The position numbers were made by a program, and so were the translations under genes. The notes under the pieces are model-generated. The model was not told the DNA's origin, did not search any database, and worked only from the letters and a program-made list of their open reading frames with translations. A DNA stretch of 64,000 nucleotides from Pirellulaceae bacterium (GTDB taxonomy: Bacteria; Planctomycetota; Planctomycetia; Pirellulales; Pirellulaceae). Of the stretch, positions 53,404 to 63,100 are shown piece after piece. Numbering within the stretch: the stretch's first letter is position 1; every line of letters starts with the position of its first letter. The stretch spans positions 62,001-126,000 of the forward strand of contig JAHBXT010000002.1 of assembly GCA_019636385.1 (NCBI GenBank). The letters run 5' to 3'.

Positions 53404-55836
53404 CTACTTTAGTTCTAACATTAACACATGTGAAGGATTGCCCACTGGCACAAACTGCCCAGTAAATTCCAATTGCCCGTCGCCGCGATTAACGCGAAAA
53501 ACAGCGACATTGTCGGCACGTTGATTACAGCAGTACAAAAAACTACCACTGGGGTCGAAGGTAAAGCTGCGAGGATAATTCCCACGCGTCCACTGCTCGC
53601 CGCGATAACTCAAACGTCCATCCGCTCCAACTTCAAAGATGGCGATCGTGTCGTAAAGTCGGTTGCCAGCGTAAACAAATCGCCCATCGTGGGAAACCAA
53701 AATCTCAGAGCAAAAATTACTGCCTGCGAACTGTTGAGGCAAGGTTGAAATCGTTTGACGTTCACTCAGCCTGCCACTGGCTTGGTCAAAGTCGAACAAC
53801 ACGACTGTCGAACCCTCTTCCTGAATGCAATACAGCCACCGCCCGTTGGGATGGAAATGAAAATGGCGTGGGCCGTCCCCCGGAGGCAGGTTGAAAAATG
53901 GCGGATCGTTGGGGTGCAAACGTCCTGTGCCAGCGTCAAATCGCGACACAAATATCTTGTCAAGTCCGAGGTCTACATGCAGCGCAAATTTCCCAGAGGG
54001 GTCCGCTTGAATCATGTGTGCGTGAGTTCGATCATGGCCGCTGAAGGCGAAACTGCCCGGTGGTGCGTGCTGCGCAACGCTGGGACCGATGGTTCCCTGA
54101 TCTTGGACCACATGGCTCGGTGGACTCAATGTTCCGTCTGCCTGTATGGGTAGCACCGCCACACTGCCACCGAAATAGTTGGCCACCAGCAGATGTTGAC
54201 CAGTGGGATGCAGGCTAACGTAGGTTGGTCCAGCACCACCGGCGTCCATAGTATTCAATAACGTTAATTGTCCAGTGGACCGATCAACGGCGAAGCTGCT
54301 GATCGAGCCATGCTTGTCTGGTCCCAGGCGATCAGTTTCGTTGGCGCTATACAGCCGAGTACCGTCGGCGCTGGCCGCCAAACAACTTGGGCTTGTACCA
54401 AGCGGAAAAACACCGCGCTCGGTCAGTGCTCCAGTCTGCCGATCGACTTGGAAGATGTGAATGCCACGACCATTGCCTGGCGGCAAATCGACTTGCGTGG
54501 GCAAGGTGTCTTTCAGCGGCGAGCTGAACGTGCCAACGTATGCCATTAGTGGACTGAGCGAATCAGCGTCAGGCTGCGGCCCAAATGCCTTTGTAACCGA
54601 CGGTTGCGTAGTCACAGAATTTTGCAACTGGAGAGGACTTTCTTGGGCCGGAGCAGGACCGACATTGTCTGGATTCCAAACCGTAGCTGCAATATATCGT
54701 TCGGGACCAGTCTGCAGGTCATTGAAATAGTAAACGACCACAATTTTACCGTCTGGTCGCTGGACTATGCGCGGATAGCCGATATCGCGATTGGCACCAC
54801 CGGTGCGCAGCACAATTTCATCGCTCCAACTGCGCCCTTGATCGGCACTCAGTCTCGCGGCAATGTAATAAGGTGCGGCACGATAGCCATAGGTCAAACA
54901 CAGTCGACCGTCGCGCAGGCGGATCATGGCAGGTGGATTGCCTTCGCCTAAATCCGACACTGGATCACCAGCATTTTGCCACGAGTGACCGTCATCCAGC
55001 GATCGATAAGTTGTAATCCAGCGCCGCGAGCCGGTTCGCCTGCGCACGGCAGTCAATAGCTCACGGTCAGACAGACGCACTGTGGCGGGCATGATTGCAA
55101 AGCCTTCGGGAAGCGGGTCGATCCACGACAGCATCTCCCACGACTTACCACCATCCGTGGTACGCACCGCCAGCGGCCGGCCCTCGCGGTTATCTGGCTT
55201 GGCTGCAGTCAAAAACATCGTCAGCGTATGCTGTCCGTCGACGATATAATCTGTGCGAGCCGCCGTGCCAGCAGTTCCGAAATTTGGCAGGGCGAAAGGG
55301 CCGGTCCAGTCGTGGCCACGATTGTAGGAATAGAAGAATCGCGACCGTCCCGCATTGGAGCTTTCCATTTTAGCTACCAGCGCAAAATCAGGATGCTTGA
55401 AGTCAATTCCTCCTGGACACTGCATCAGTTCTGGAATTGGGACGCCCGGCGTTTCCGTTCCATGCAGCGCCTCGCCGCAGGGAATCAACTGACCTTTGTC
55501 CATCGGATGTTCCAATGTCCATGTTGCTCCGCCATCTAAGCTGCGCGCTAGCCAATGTTGTTCGGGTCGATCACGATCGATGTTATGCCGCTCTTGTCCC
55601 AGGTCTTTGTGATAGCCACGCGCATAGCCAACCAGAATCTCATTGCCCCACGACCAGATACCATGATTTGCCGGCCAACCGCCGAAACGCCCAGGCTCGT
55701 GATATACCACCACATGCTGCGCCTCGATAGCCGTCGGCACCTGGCACCACCCGCGCTGAACCAAGAACATAACAATCAGCAGACACCACATCCGCCAGCG
55801 CGCGCCGCAACATACGAATCCAGACACTTCAGACAT
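53404..55836 (-). CDS. Secreted sialidase-like / 6-phosphogluconolactonase-like fusion
   Basis: 810 residues with an N-terminal hydrophobic export signal (MWCLLIVMFLVQRGWCQV). Residues ~40-400 are a six-bladed sialidase/BNR propeller with Asp-box-type repeats (ARSLDGGATWTLE, YSYNRGHDWTGPF, VRTTDGGKSWEML, YRSLDDGHSWQNA, SADQGRSWSD). Residues ~435-808 are a seven-bladed lactonase propeller (Pgl/PF10282): YVGTFSSP, GRGIHIFQVDRQTGALTERGVFP, GAGPTYVSLHPTGQHLLVANYFGGSVAVLPI, DGPRHFHFHPNGRWLYCIQEEGSTV, RGNYPRSFTFDPSGSFLYCCNQRADNVAVFRVN. A glutamine/proline-rich linker joins them. Lactonase-fold domains often act in secreted sugar metabolism. Substrate unknown; the sialidase catalytic set was not verified residue by residue. 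Confidence 0.87.
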   Translation of the reverse strand: MSEVSGFVCCGARWRMWCLLIVMFLVQRGWCQVPTAIEAQHVVVYHEPGRFGGWPANHGIWSWGNEILVGYARGYHKDLGQERHNIDRDRPEQHWLARSLDGGATWTLEHPMDKGQLIPCGEALHGTETPGVPIPELMQCPGGIDFKHPDFALVAKMESSNAGRSRFFYSYNRGHDWTGPFALPNFGTAGTAARTDYIVDGQHTLTMFLTAAKPDNREGRPLAVRTTDGGKSWEMLSWIDPLPEGFAIMPATVRLSDRELLTAVRRRTGSRRWITTYRSLDDGHSWQNAGDPVSDLGEGNPPAMIRLRDGRLCLTYGYRAAPYYIAARLSADQGRSWSDEIVLRTGGANRDIGYPRIVQRPDGKIVVVYYFNDLQTGPERYIAATVWNPDNVGPAPAQESPLQLQNSVTTQPSVTKAFGPQPDADSLSPLMAYVGTFSSPLKDTLPTQVDLPPGNGRGIHIFQVDRQTGALTERGVFPLGTSPSCLAASADGTRLYSANETDRLGPDKHGSISSFAVDRSTGQLTLLNTMDAGGAGPTYVSLHPTGQHLLVANYFGGSVAVLPIQADGTLSPPSHVVQDQGTIGPSVAQHAPPGSFAFSGHDRTHAHMIQADPSGKFALHVDLGLDKIFVSRFDAGTGRLHPNDPPFFNLPPGDGPRHFHFHPNGRWLYCIQEEGSTVVLFDFDQASGRLSERQTISTLPQQFAGSNFCSEILVSHDGRFVYAGNRLYDTIAIFEVGADGRLSYRGEQWTRGNYPRSFTFDPSGSFLYCCNQRADNVAVFRVNRGDGQLEFTGQFVPVGNPSHVLMLELK

Positions 55837-56066
55837 GATCGTACAAATACCTTAGAGGGGGCGATGTGGGCAGTCGGGCATGCGTCCGTAGACATTCATC
55901 ACCGGTCGCTAGACCATGGTGACGAGCCGTAATTCCATGTTGCCCCGAATTGTCGTCTGCGCGGCCGCATTGTCAATTGTCTGGCCGCAAAACACCATTT
56001 CGGCAGTTACAATAGTTTTTCAGCTAAGCTCGTGCTTAGGCGCGTGGTCGATCGGAACATCCTAGT

Positions 56067-56122
56067 AGCCACCGTCACCAGACGGTCGAACCTCATTCAG
56101 CCACATTCTGGCGACATTAGCC
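56067..56122. repeat. Interrupted palindrome, copy 3 of 3
   Basis: Arms 56067-56088 and 56101-56122 with a 12-base loop, related to the copies at 13691 and 49372. It lies in the ~370-bp gap between the divergent sialidase and protease genes. No other gene-like feature is visible in that gap. Confidence 0.6.
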
Positions 56123-56202
56123 ACCAACATGCTGCGCGCCTCAAGAAAAGGGTAGTGTTCGTGTGGCCAGTGGTCGGTGCGACTCGCATAAGGTATTCAG
56201 TC

Positions 56203-58020
56203 ATGACTTATCGAAGCTTGAATCGTGGCTGCATTGGGAACAAGCACTGCTCTAAGTACTGGAAGCGCGGGCCCTCTGCCTGTGTGGGGACGGTAGCCAT
56301 ATTGCTAACCAGTGTGATGGCCACAGAGACGCACAGTCAGGTTGGTCAGCCGGGTGTGTCGAGTTCCAATGGCGGTCCGACCGTTTTCAGAGGACTGGAT
56401 ATCAATGAATTATTGGGCGCATATCGCTTCTACGATTCCGGTTGGTCTGGATTCAATAGCATTGTGGCCACGGTGGAAGGTACTGTGCCCGACGTCAACC
56501 ATCAAACGATGGGCAATGTTACAGAGAGGTTTTACGGGACAGGTGTTTCCAGCTCCTACCAAGGAAACAATCACAATCATCCGACGGCTGTGTCTCATGC
56601 ACTCAGCGGTACACTCGGTAGCGATCCAACTTCCACTAGCTACTTTGGTTATGGCATTGCCTATGACGCAGTGACTTGGGCTGGAGCGATTTCGACTGGA
56701 TTTGCATCCGATGGTGGGTATTTTCTGACCAATGCTTCAACGGCTTCTGTTTATTCGGTGATCATGCACAGTGGCGTAGGAGGCCGAACGGCAGATGTGA
56801 TCAATAGCAGTTGGTGGTTTGGCGACTGGACCGGCAATCATCGCGACACCATCGGCGTGGATGGCCTGGCAAGTCGGACCGGAAAGTTACTGGTAAATAT
56901 CGCAGGCAATGCCGGGCCAGGCCCCAACACCGTGCGCGGCTTCGGTGCCGGATACAACGGCATTACCGTGGGAGCGCTGGACGGCGACTTGGGTGCGAAT
57001 TCTTATTCGATGCTTGCCAGCGCATCAGGCCGAGGCCCCAATGATGTGGCCTTTGCCAGTCAGCCCAATAATTGGTCACTAATTGAGAGCACTCATTCAC
57101 AACGAGCCACCGTTGATTTGGTTGCTCCCGGAGGGCAGTTGACGCTGGCGCGCCCGTCAAGTGGTCCGAATTTCTATGGCGTAAATTTGTCGGGAACCAG
57201 TTTTGCGGCACCCCTGGTGGCTGGTGGAGCCGGACTGGTAATCGACGCTGGCCGCGATGTCTTTGGTACAACCCAGTCGGTTGATGCACGCGTCGTCAAA
57301 GCGGTGCTTTTAAACTCGGCAACGCAGCTGCCTGGCTGGAACAACGGTCAAACTCTAGTGGGCAGCATAGTGACCACCACTCAGGCGTTGGATTTTGGTC
57401 AAGGCGCTGGGCGCATGAATTTGGATGCAGCCTACGATCAATATCTGACTGCGACTCATGGCGGCCAGGCCAGCACGGCTGATGTTGCAGGCATCGATCA
57501 AGGAAGCCTCGGTGCGGTTGGTGCCGTGGGCTGGGACTTTGGGCGAGTCAACGCCCTGAGTGTCAACTCGTATCACATCGAGTCGCCGTTGGCCGGCGAT
57601 TCATGGTTGACCGCTACGCTGACCTGGTTTGTCGATCGCAATCCCGGAGCGCTCGCCGACTTCAGCGGTGCGGGTGAAGAACATTTTGCGAATTTGGACT
57701 TGAGCGTATTCGAATTCGATAATCTGACCGATCGCAATCGACTGCGCACCGTGGCTGAGTCAATCAGTCTATTCAACACGGTCGAACACTTGAGATTTTC
57801 GATTGTCGCGAGTGGCTATTACGGCATTGAGGTCCGCTACACTGACGCTCACTGGAACTTTGTCGGTCAAACGCAGGCAACCTACGGGCTTGCCTGGCAT
57901 GGAGTCGCCATTCCGAATCCCACTTCGCTGCTGCTATTGATGGAATCAATAGCACTTTCCGTGCTATTTCGGGTTCGAGGCGTTTCGAGATCAGTTGCAA
58001 CAGTATTGGGATGTATTTGA
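56203..58020 (+). CDS. S8-family subtilisin-like protease with PEP-CTERM-like end
   Basis: 605 residues from ATG 56203 (AAGGT eight bases upstream), with signal region CVGTVAILLTSVMATETHS. The serine block NLSGTSFAAPLVAGGAGLV is perfect for S8. The histidine block is NHNHPTAVSHALSG (His126). At the expected Asp position the sequence reads IVATVEGTVPDV, so the catalytic aspartate may be Glu92 or displaced to Asp97. DLVAPGGQLT is the usual strand before the serine block. The C-terminus IPNPTSLLLLMESIALSVLFRVRGVSRS resembles a PEP-CTERM signal with PNP in place of PEP. Predicted exported and sorted to the envelope. Confidence 0.82.
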   Translation: MTYRSLNRGCIGNKHCSKYWKRGPSACVGTVAILLTSVMATETHSQVGQPGVSSSNGGPTVFRGLDINELLGAYRFYDSGWSGFNSIVATVEGTVPDVNHQTMGNVTERFYGTGVSSSYQGNNHNHPTAVSHALSGTLGSDPTSTSYFGYGIAYDAVTWAGAISTGFASDGGYFLTNASTASVYSVIMHSGVGGRTADVINSSWWFGDWTGNHRDTIGVDGLASRTGKLLVNIAGNAGPGPNTVRGFGAGYNGITVGALDGDLGANSYSMLASASGRGPNDVAFASQPNNWSLIESTHSQRATVDLVAPGGQLTLARPSSGPNFYGVNLSGTSFAAPLVAGGAGLVIDAGRDVFGTTQSVDARVVKAVLLNSATQLPGWNNGQTLVGSIVTTTQALDFGQGAGRMNLDAAYDQYLTATHGGQASTADVAGIDQGSLGAVGAVGWDFGRVNALSVNSYHIESPLAGDSWLTATLTWFVDRNPGALADFSGAGEEHFANLDLSVFEFDNLTDRNRLRTVAESISLFNTVEHLRFSIVASGYYGIEVRYTDAHWNFVGQTQATYGLAWHGVAIPNPTSLLLLMESIALSVLFRVRGVSRSVATVLGCI

Positions 58021-58142
58021 GCAGGTTAAAGACACGATCTTCACTTTCGAAGGTAGTCTGCAAACGGTGCGACCATGTTATACAATCTGAGTGAAGGGGC
58101 TTCTGCTGCCCTTTCCAATTACTGGCAAGGCGTTGGTAAATT

Positions 58143-59045
58143 TTACCGATAGCGTCGCCTGCGACGAGCATTTTCGGATATCGACAGAACGGCAGGGTGT
58201 TTAATTTTCCGTTCGATCAATAACGCGTAATATCGTTCGGTTAGCCCCGGTAATTTTTTGATCTCCTCGACGTCGTACATCTTCTGCACTTCCCTGCTAA
58301 TGATAGAAGGTATAGGGAAGATGCCCAATCCAACCTTACCCATCGCTTTCATCATGGCGCTGTCCTCGAATTCACCGTGGATTATTGGCCGAATCTGATG
58401 TTCCTCGAACCAAATATCCAATGATCGACGTAGGGCCGTGGTTCCCATGGGAAGTAGGATGGGAATGGAATTGAGGGACTTAGGGAACCCTCTCACAGCC
58501 TTTTTGGCGAGATCGTTAATGCCGACCAAAACGATCTCGGACTCTCCCAGCAAGTGTGAAAAGGCACGAACCTTCATCGACGGATCGATGGGAGTGTCCG
58601 ATAAGACAATGTCCAATTTGTGAACTACCAAGTCTGAAATCAAGCTGCGAGCATCACCTTCGTAACATGACAGACGATACTCGCCTGTGATGTTGAGCGT
58701 GGGTGCCAGGAGTTGATAGGCGATCAACTTGGGTACTACATCCTGGACGCCAACGCGAAGAAGCGGCGGTCCGCTGGTAGACCGTCCTTGGACCATATGC
58801 AACATTTCCTGCCCGGCAGAAAAAATATCTTGAGCATAGGTTTGTATGGCGGTTCCCATCTCGGTGAGTACCAGTCCACGTCCAGATTTCTCAAACAGCT
58901 TGACCCCCAGCGACTTCTCCAACCTACGCAGTTGGATACTGATCGTCGCTGGGGAGACATGCAGCTTGCGACTGGCGCTGGCAATAGACCCTTCCTGCGA
59001 AACCGTCCAAAAATACAGCAGATGGTGGTAGTTCAGCCAGTTCAA
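58143..59045 (-). CDS. nhaR: NhaR-like LysR-family transcriptional regulator
   Basis: 300 residues. MNWLNYHHLLYFWTVSQEGSIASASRKLHVSPATISIQLRRLEKSLGVKLFEKSGRGLVLTEMG is the LysR winged helix, closest to NhaR, which responds to Na+ in E. coli. The effector domain follows (PLLRVGVQDVVPKLIAYQLLAP, LDIVLSDTPIDPSMKVRAFSHLLGES, LGIFPIPSII). It starts 34 bp after the CsrA-receiver gene on the same strand and may be cotranscribed. No nhaA antiporter is in the window, so the target is unknown. Confidence 0.9.
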   Translation of the reverse strand: MNWLNYHHLLYFWTVSQEGSIASASRKLHVSPATISIQLRRLEKSLGVKLFEKSGRGLVLTEMGTAIQTYAQDIFSAGQEMLHMVQGRSTSGPPLLRVGVQDVVPKLIAYQLLAPTLNITGEYRLSCYEGDARSLISDLVVHKLDIVLSDTPIDPSMKVRAFSHLLGESEIVLVGINDLAKKAVRGFPKSLNSIPILLPMGTTALRRSLDIWFEEHQIRPIIHGEFEDSAMMKAMGKVGLGIFPIPSIISREVQKMYDVEEIKKLPGLTERYYALLIERKIKHPAVLSISENARRRRRYR

Positions 59046-59079
59046 TGCAACATACTTCTAGCTTGATTCGTTCTTGATT

Positions 59080-59946
59080 TTAAGACTTACAAGCACAATC
59101 GGTAAGTTCGCTTACACGCTGCCGCATTCTTTCGACCAGCCGTGGAGCATTGAGTGGTTTAGGAAACCAGTCTTCGACGCCGCCTGCACCAATGGGCAGG
59201 CCCAGTGAATCTGGAGATGCACCACTGACGGCGAAAATTGGAAGATTCTCGAGTGCTGAAATTCGACGAATTCGCTGAAAGGTTTCCCGCCCATCGCATA
59301 CTGGCATCATCATATCCAGCAGTATAAATTGCGGGGTTACTCGCTGTAGGCAGTCCAACGCCTCGCGACCATTGTTAGCAGTATGGACTCGATAACCCTC
59401 TAGCTCGAGTATGCCCCGTAGTAGAGCCAGCTCATTAGAGTCGTCTTCTACCAGCAGCACATCGATACATGGCTGAGCGCGGTTTCGACAGGTTTCCAAT
59501 CCTGATTCTTCACGACTGGCTGGTGAGAATTTGATCTTATTCGGCAGAGCCGCAGCCTGCTGGTCTGCAATACTCGGGGAGCCCACGGCGGATGCCTCCA
59601 ATTCTGCAAGTCGCGACAACGCGGTGGCCAGCGTTTTATCAGCAGCCTCTACTCGTCCTGCGGCTAGTTGTTTTTGCGCCAAATGCAAACCCAGTGTCGC
59701 CTTGTTCAGTCGATTCCGAAAATCGTGCTGGTCCTTGGCACCTTCACTGGCAACCATGCACGAGTCAGTGTGGGAATTTAAGGTGCAGGATTGGGTAGAT
59801 TCGAGTTCTTGGCGCAAGACTCGAATCTCAGGTGGAGCGGTGATGCCAACTTGAACCCGATTCCCCTTGACGGAAAGAATTGACACGGAAATGCCCAGTT
59901 GGGGAAAGCGAATGGTTTCTGACGACTTGCGAGACAAAACTAGCAT
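59080..59946 (-). CDS. CsrA - His-box - receiver domain fusion (response regulator with RNA-binding domain)
   Basis: 288 residues from ATG 59946. Residues 1-48 are CsrA/RsmA: MLVLSRKSSETIRFPQLGISV, then VQVGITAPPEIRVLRQEL, with conserved Leu4 and Arg45 of the RNA-binding surface. Residues ~70-118 are a helical segment with H74 in KDQHDFRNRLNKATLGLHLAQKQL, like the H-box of a histidine-kinase dimerisation (DHp) or HPt-like helix. Residues ~160-285 are a receiver domain with D168/D169, phosphoacceptor D211 (ILLDMMMP), S241 and K263. Normal CsrA is ~60 residues and stands alone. Phosphorylation could gate RNA binding; that is inference. It is just downstream of the giant hybrid kinase. Confidence 0.88.
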   Translation of the reverse strand: MLVLSRKSSETIRFPQLGISVSILSVKGNRVQVGITAPPEIRVLRQELESTQSCTLNSHTDSCMVASEGAKDQHDFRNRLNKATLGLHLAQKQLAAGRVEAADKTLATALSRLAELEASAVGSPSIADQQAAALPNKIKFSPASREESGLETCRNRAQPCIDVLLVEDDSNELALLRGILELEGYRVHTANNGREALDCLQRVTPQFILLDMMMPVCDGRETFQRIRRISALENLPIFAVSGASPDSLGLPIGAGGVEDWFPKPLNAPRLVERMRQRVSELTDCACKS

Positions 59947-60167
59947 GATGGGTCTCCCTTCCCAACCCAGACAGATTGCTATCAATGGCAATCAGCCCAC
60001 GTTAGGCCGTCCATAGTTTGCAACCTCCAACACACGGAGATTGAGTGTTTAGCCTCATGCCCGAACGTCGCGGGAAACAACAGCATACTTACCGTTGCTC
60101 TGATGATCTCCTTCTCGCCATGCGCTAAACTAGAATAAAGTTAATAGAATCCAACTGAAAATCTTAG

Positions 60168-63100
60168 TCAAGATTGATTCATGGGCTGTGTGCTCAGAAT
60201 CGCGGCCAGCACCTTGGGGTTCACTGGCTTGATCAGATGTGTGTCAAAACCAGCTTGGAGCGCCAGGTCGATATCAGCTTGCTGCCCGTAACCAGTTAAC
60301 GCCACCAATCGAACTCCGGCGTAATCTGGATTTTGCTTTACGCGACGCGCTACTTCATATCCATCGATGCCCGGCAACCCGATATCAATCAGTGCGATAT
60401 CGGGACAGTGTTGCATAATTGCGACCAATCCTAATTCACCGTCGCTAGCCGTAATCACACGATGCCCATCTAATTCGAGTATGGCTTGAAGCATTTCTCG
60501 GATGTCCTCGATATCCTCAACCAGCACAATCCGCCGAGTTTTCGTTTCCGGGTTACTTACTGCGGCTGTTTGTGGTTCTCCATCAGTCAGGTTCGAAAGA
60601 CCGTGGTCCGCTTTTGATCTATCGTTCATAGCTTCCAACAGAGGGATTCGGACAATAAATGTACTACCGCAGTTACGACCTTCACTGAACGCCTCAATGG
60701 TTCCTCCATGCAACTCAACCAGGGTTTTGACGAGTGTCAGTCCGACCCCCAGTCCGCCCTCCGAACGATTCAGCGTCTCATCGGATTGTACAAAAGGCTC
60801 GAAGATTTTCGGCAGGAAATCAGCGGAAATGCCTGAGCCTTCATCGCACACGGTGATCATAGCCATACCGTGGTCGGCTCGCATCGAGACACGGATGGGG
60901 CTGCCTGGTGGCGAGTACTTGGCCGCGTTGTGTATCAAATTTACGTGCACCTGAACCAACCTCGCGAAATCTGCTTGAACCCACAACGCGCGGTCGAGAA
61001 CCTCGAACTCAAGTTGTGATTGGTGAATGGTAATCTCCGGCAGAGTCGTTTCTCGGATCGTTTCAATCAAGTCAACCAAATTGAACGTCGTCCTTGAAAG
61101 CTCAATTTTGCCCAAAGAAATGCGAGTCACATCAAGCAGGTCGTCCAGCAACGAAGCTGTCATCGCTGATTGGCGCTGAATGATGGAGATGGCTTGGGGG
61201 TGTGTAGCTGCGTTGGATCGTGGATCGGTCAGCAGTTGACTAGCCGTAACGATTGCGTTGAGAGGATTCCGCAATTCGTGAGACAACATCGCCAGGAATT
61301 TTTCGCGTTGTTTGGCCTGCTCTCTTAATTGGGCTTCGACCTCAATACGTTCACTCACATCCCTGGCGATCTTCGAGACCCCAAGTACGCGATTGGCGGC
61401 ATCACGGACTGCCGAAATAGTCAACGAAACGTGGACGGCTTTACCATCACGTCGCAGGCGGAGCGTCTCGAAAGAGCGAACCGACTCGCCTTTCTGTACA
61501 TGTTCAAGGTAGTCAGCGATTTCTGCACGGCGATTGCTGGGCACGAGGAAGGAAACATGTCGCCCAATGGCCTCCTGAGCGCTGTAACCGTACAGTCTCT
61601 CCGCCCCGGCGTTCCAACTGGTAATGTTGCCATCCAAATCTTCGCCGATGATCGCGTCATCCGTGGACTCAACGATAGCTGACATCCATCGCAGGCGACC
61701 ACGCAAGTCCTCTAAGGGAGCCAGATCCACCAGCACGATTACCACCCCATCAATCTGCAGATTGATGCGGTGCGGTAGTATTCGCAGTAGATAACAACCG
61801 CCGTCGACCGTGTGAACTTCAGATTCAAAAACTTGGCCATGTTCGCGGACATAGGTAATACGATCGACGAGATTCGGTAATTGGATTCGGTGCGAGAAAC
61901 TGGAAATGGGCCGACCCACATCTTGATCAATCAGATCGAAAATCTTGCGAATTCGCGAGGTGAATTTTCGAATTCGCAACTCTGCGTCAAGAAAGACGGT
62001 CGCTACATCAGTGTTCTCCAGTAGATGATGCAGATCATGATTGACTTCAGCCAACTCCGAAATCTTTCGCTGGTGTTCGGCATTGACAGAATAGAGTTCC
62101 TCATTGACCGAGTGCAGTTCTTCATTGGTACTCTGCAGTTCTTCATTTGAGGCAACCAATTCTTCGTTGGTAGCTTGCAACTCTTCATTGCTGGTTTCCA
62201 ATTCTTCGATAGTGGCTTGCAGGTTGTCCTTGGTGTACCGCAGATCGTCTTCCAATTGCTGCATCACAGCTGAGGACACCTGAGCCGCATCGGCGCTGGA
62301 AGTGGCCGTTTGAACAGGTGCCGGACTAACGGAGGAGGTTGGCTCGAAGGTCAGCAAGTACTGAATCGCCTGCGTGAGCGGATTCCGTAAAGGTTCCACA
62401 GACAGATTGAACGTCTGCTGCGCTTGCTCCGCAGTCACTTTGACGTTCGAGAATCGAATTAGGGAATCTGTTTTGGCAACTCGCTGCAGAATGCCCACCA
62501 GCGTTGTCCTGAGACTGAGGTCAACCAAATCCAACACATCGAGCGAAGGACGACGTTCGGGTAAGCGAAGTAATTTTTCTGCTCCACCAAAGCAGTCGAT
62601 TAGCTCGCGATTCTCACTCAGCAGTAAGCTGGGTGGCATAAATTTGTCAAGAAGCAGGTCGTAGGTTCGCAATAGTCCGGATTCGCGATTGGTTTGGATC
62701 AGCGAGAAACTGCGACTGGCCACTACGGGATTATCAAGCCCCGGGCTGCGCACCGCAGGCAGGCGTATTTCGGCCGGCAGGCGAACTTGGCGCCATTTTC
62801 GATACAATTTGTATCGCTCGTGAATCGTTTCGAACTCAGAGGAAATCTCGCCGGGGGTTTCGCTGCTGCCCAGAAACAGTATGCCCCCGGTATTGAGCCC
62901 GAAATGGAACAGTGACAAGGCTTTGGTCTGTGCCTCGGGGCGAAAATAGATCAATAGGTTCCGGCAGGACACAAAATCCAAGTCCGTAAATGGAGCGTCT
63001 CGTAATAAATTGTGGGGCGCAAACACAATCAATTCACGGATTTCGTTCTTGATCTGAAAATATTCTCCGTTTTGGATGAAGTACCGTTGCCGGCGCTCTC

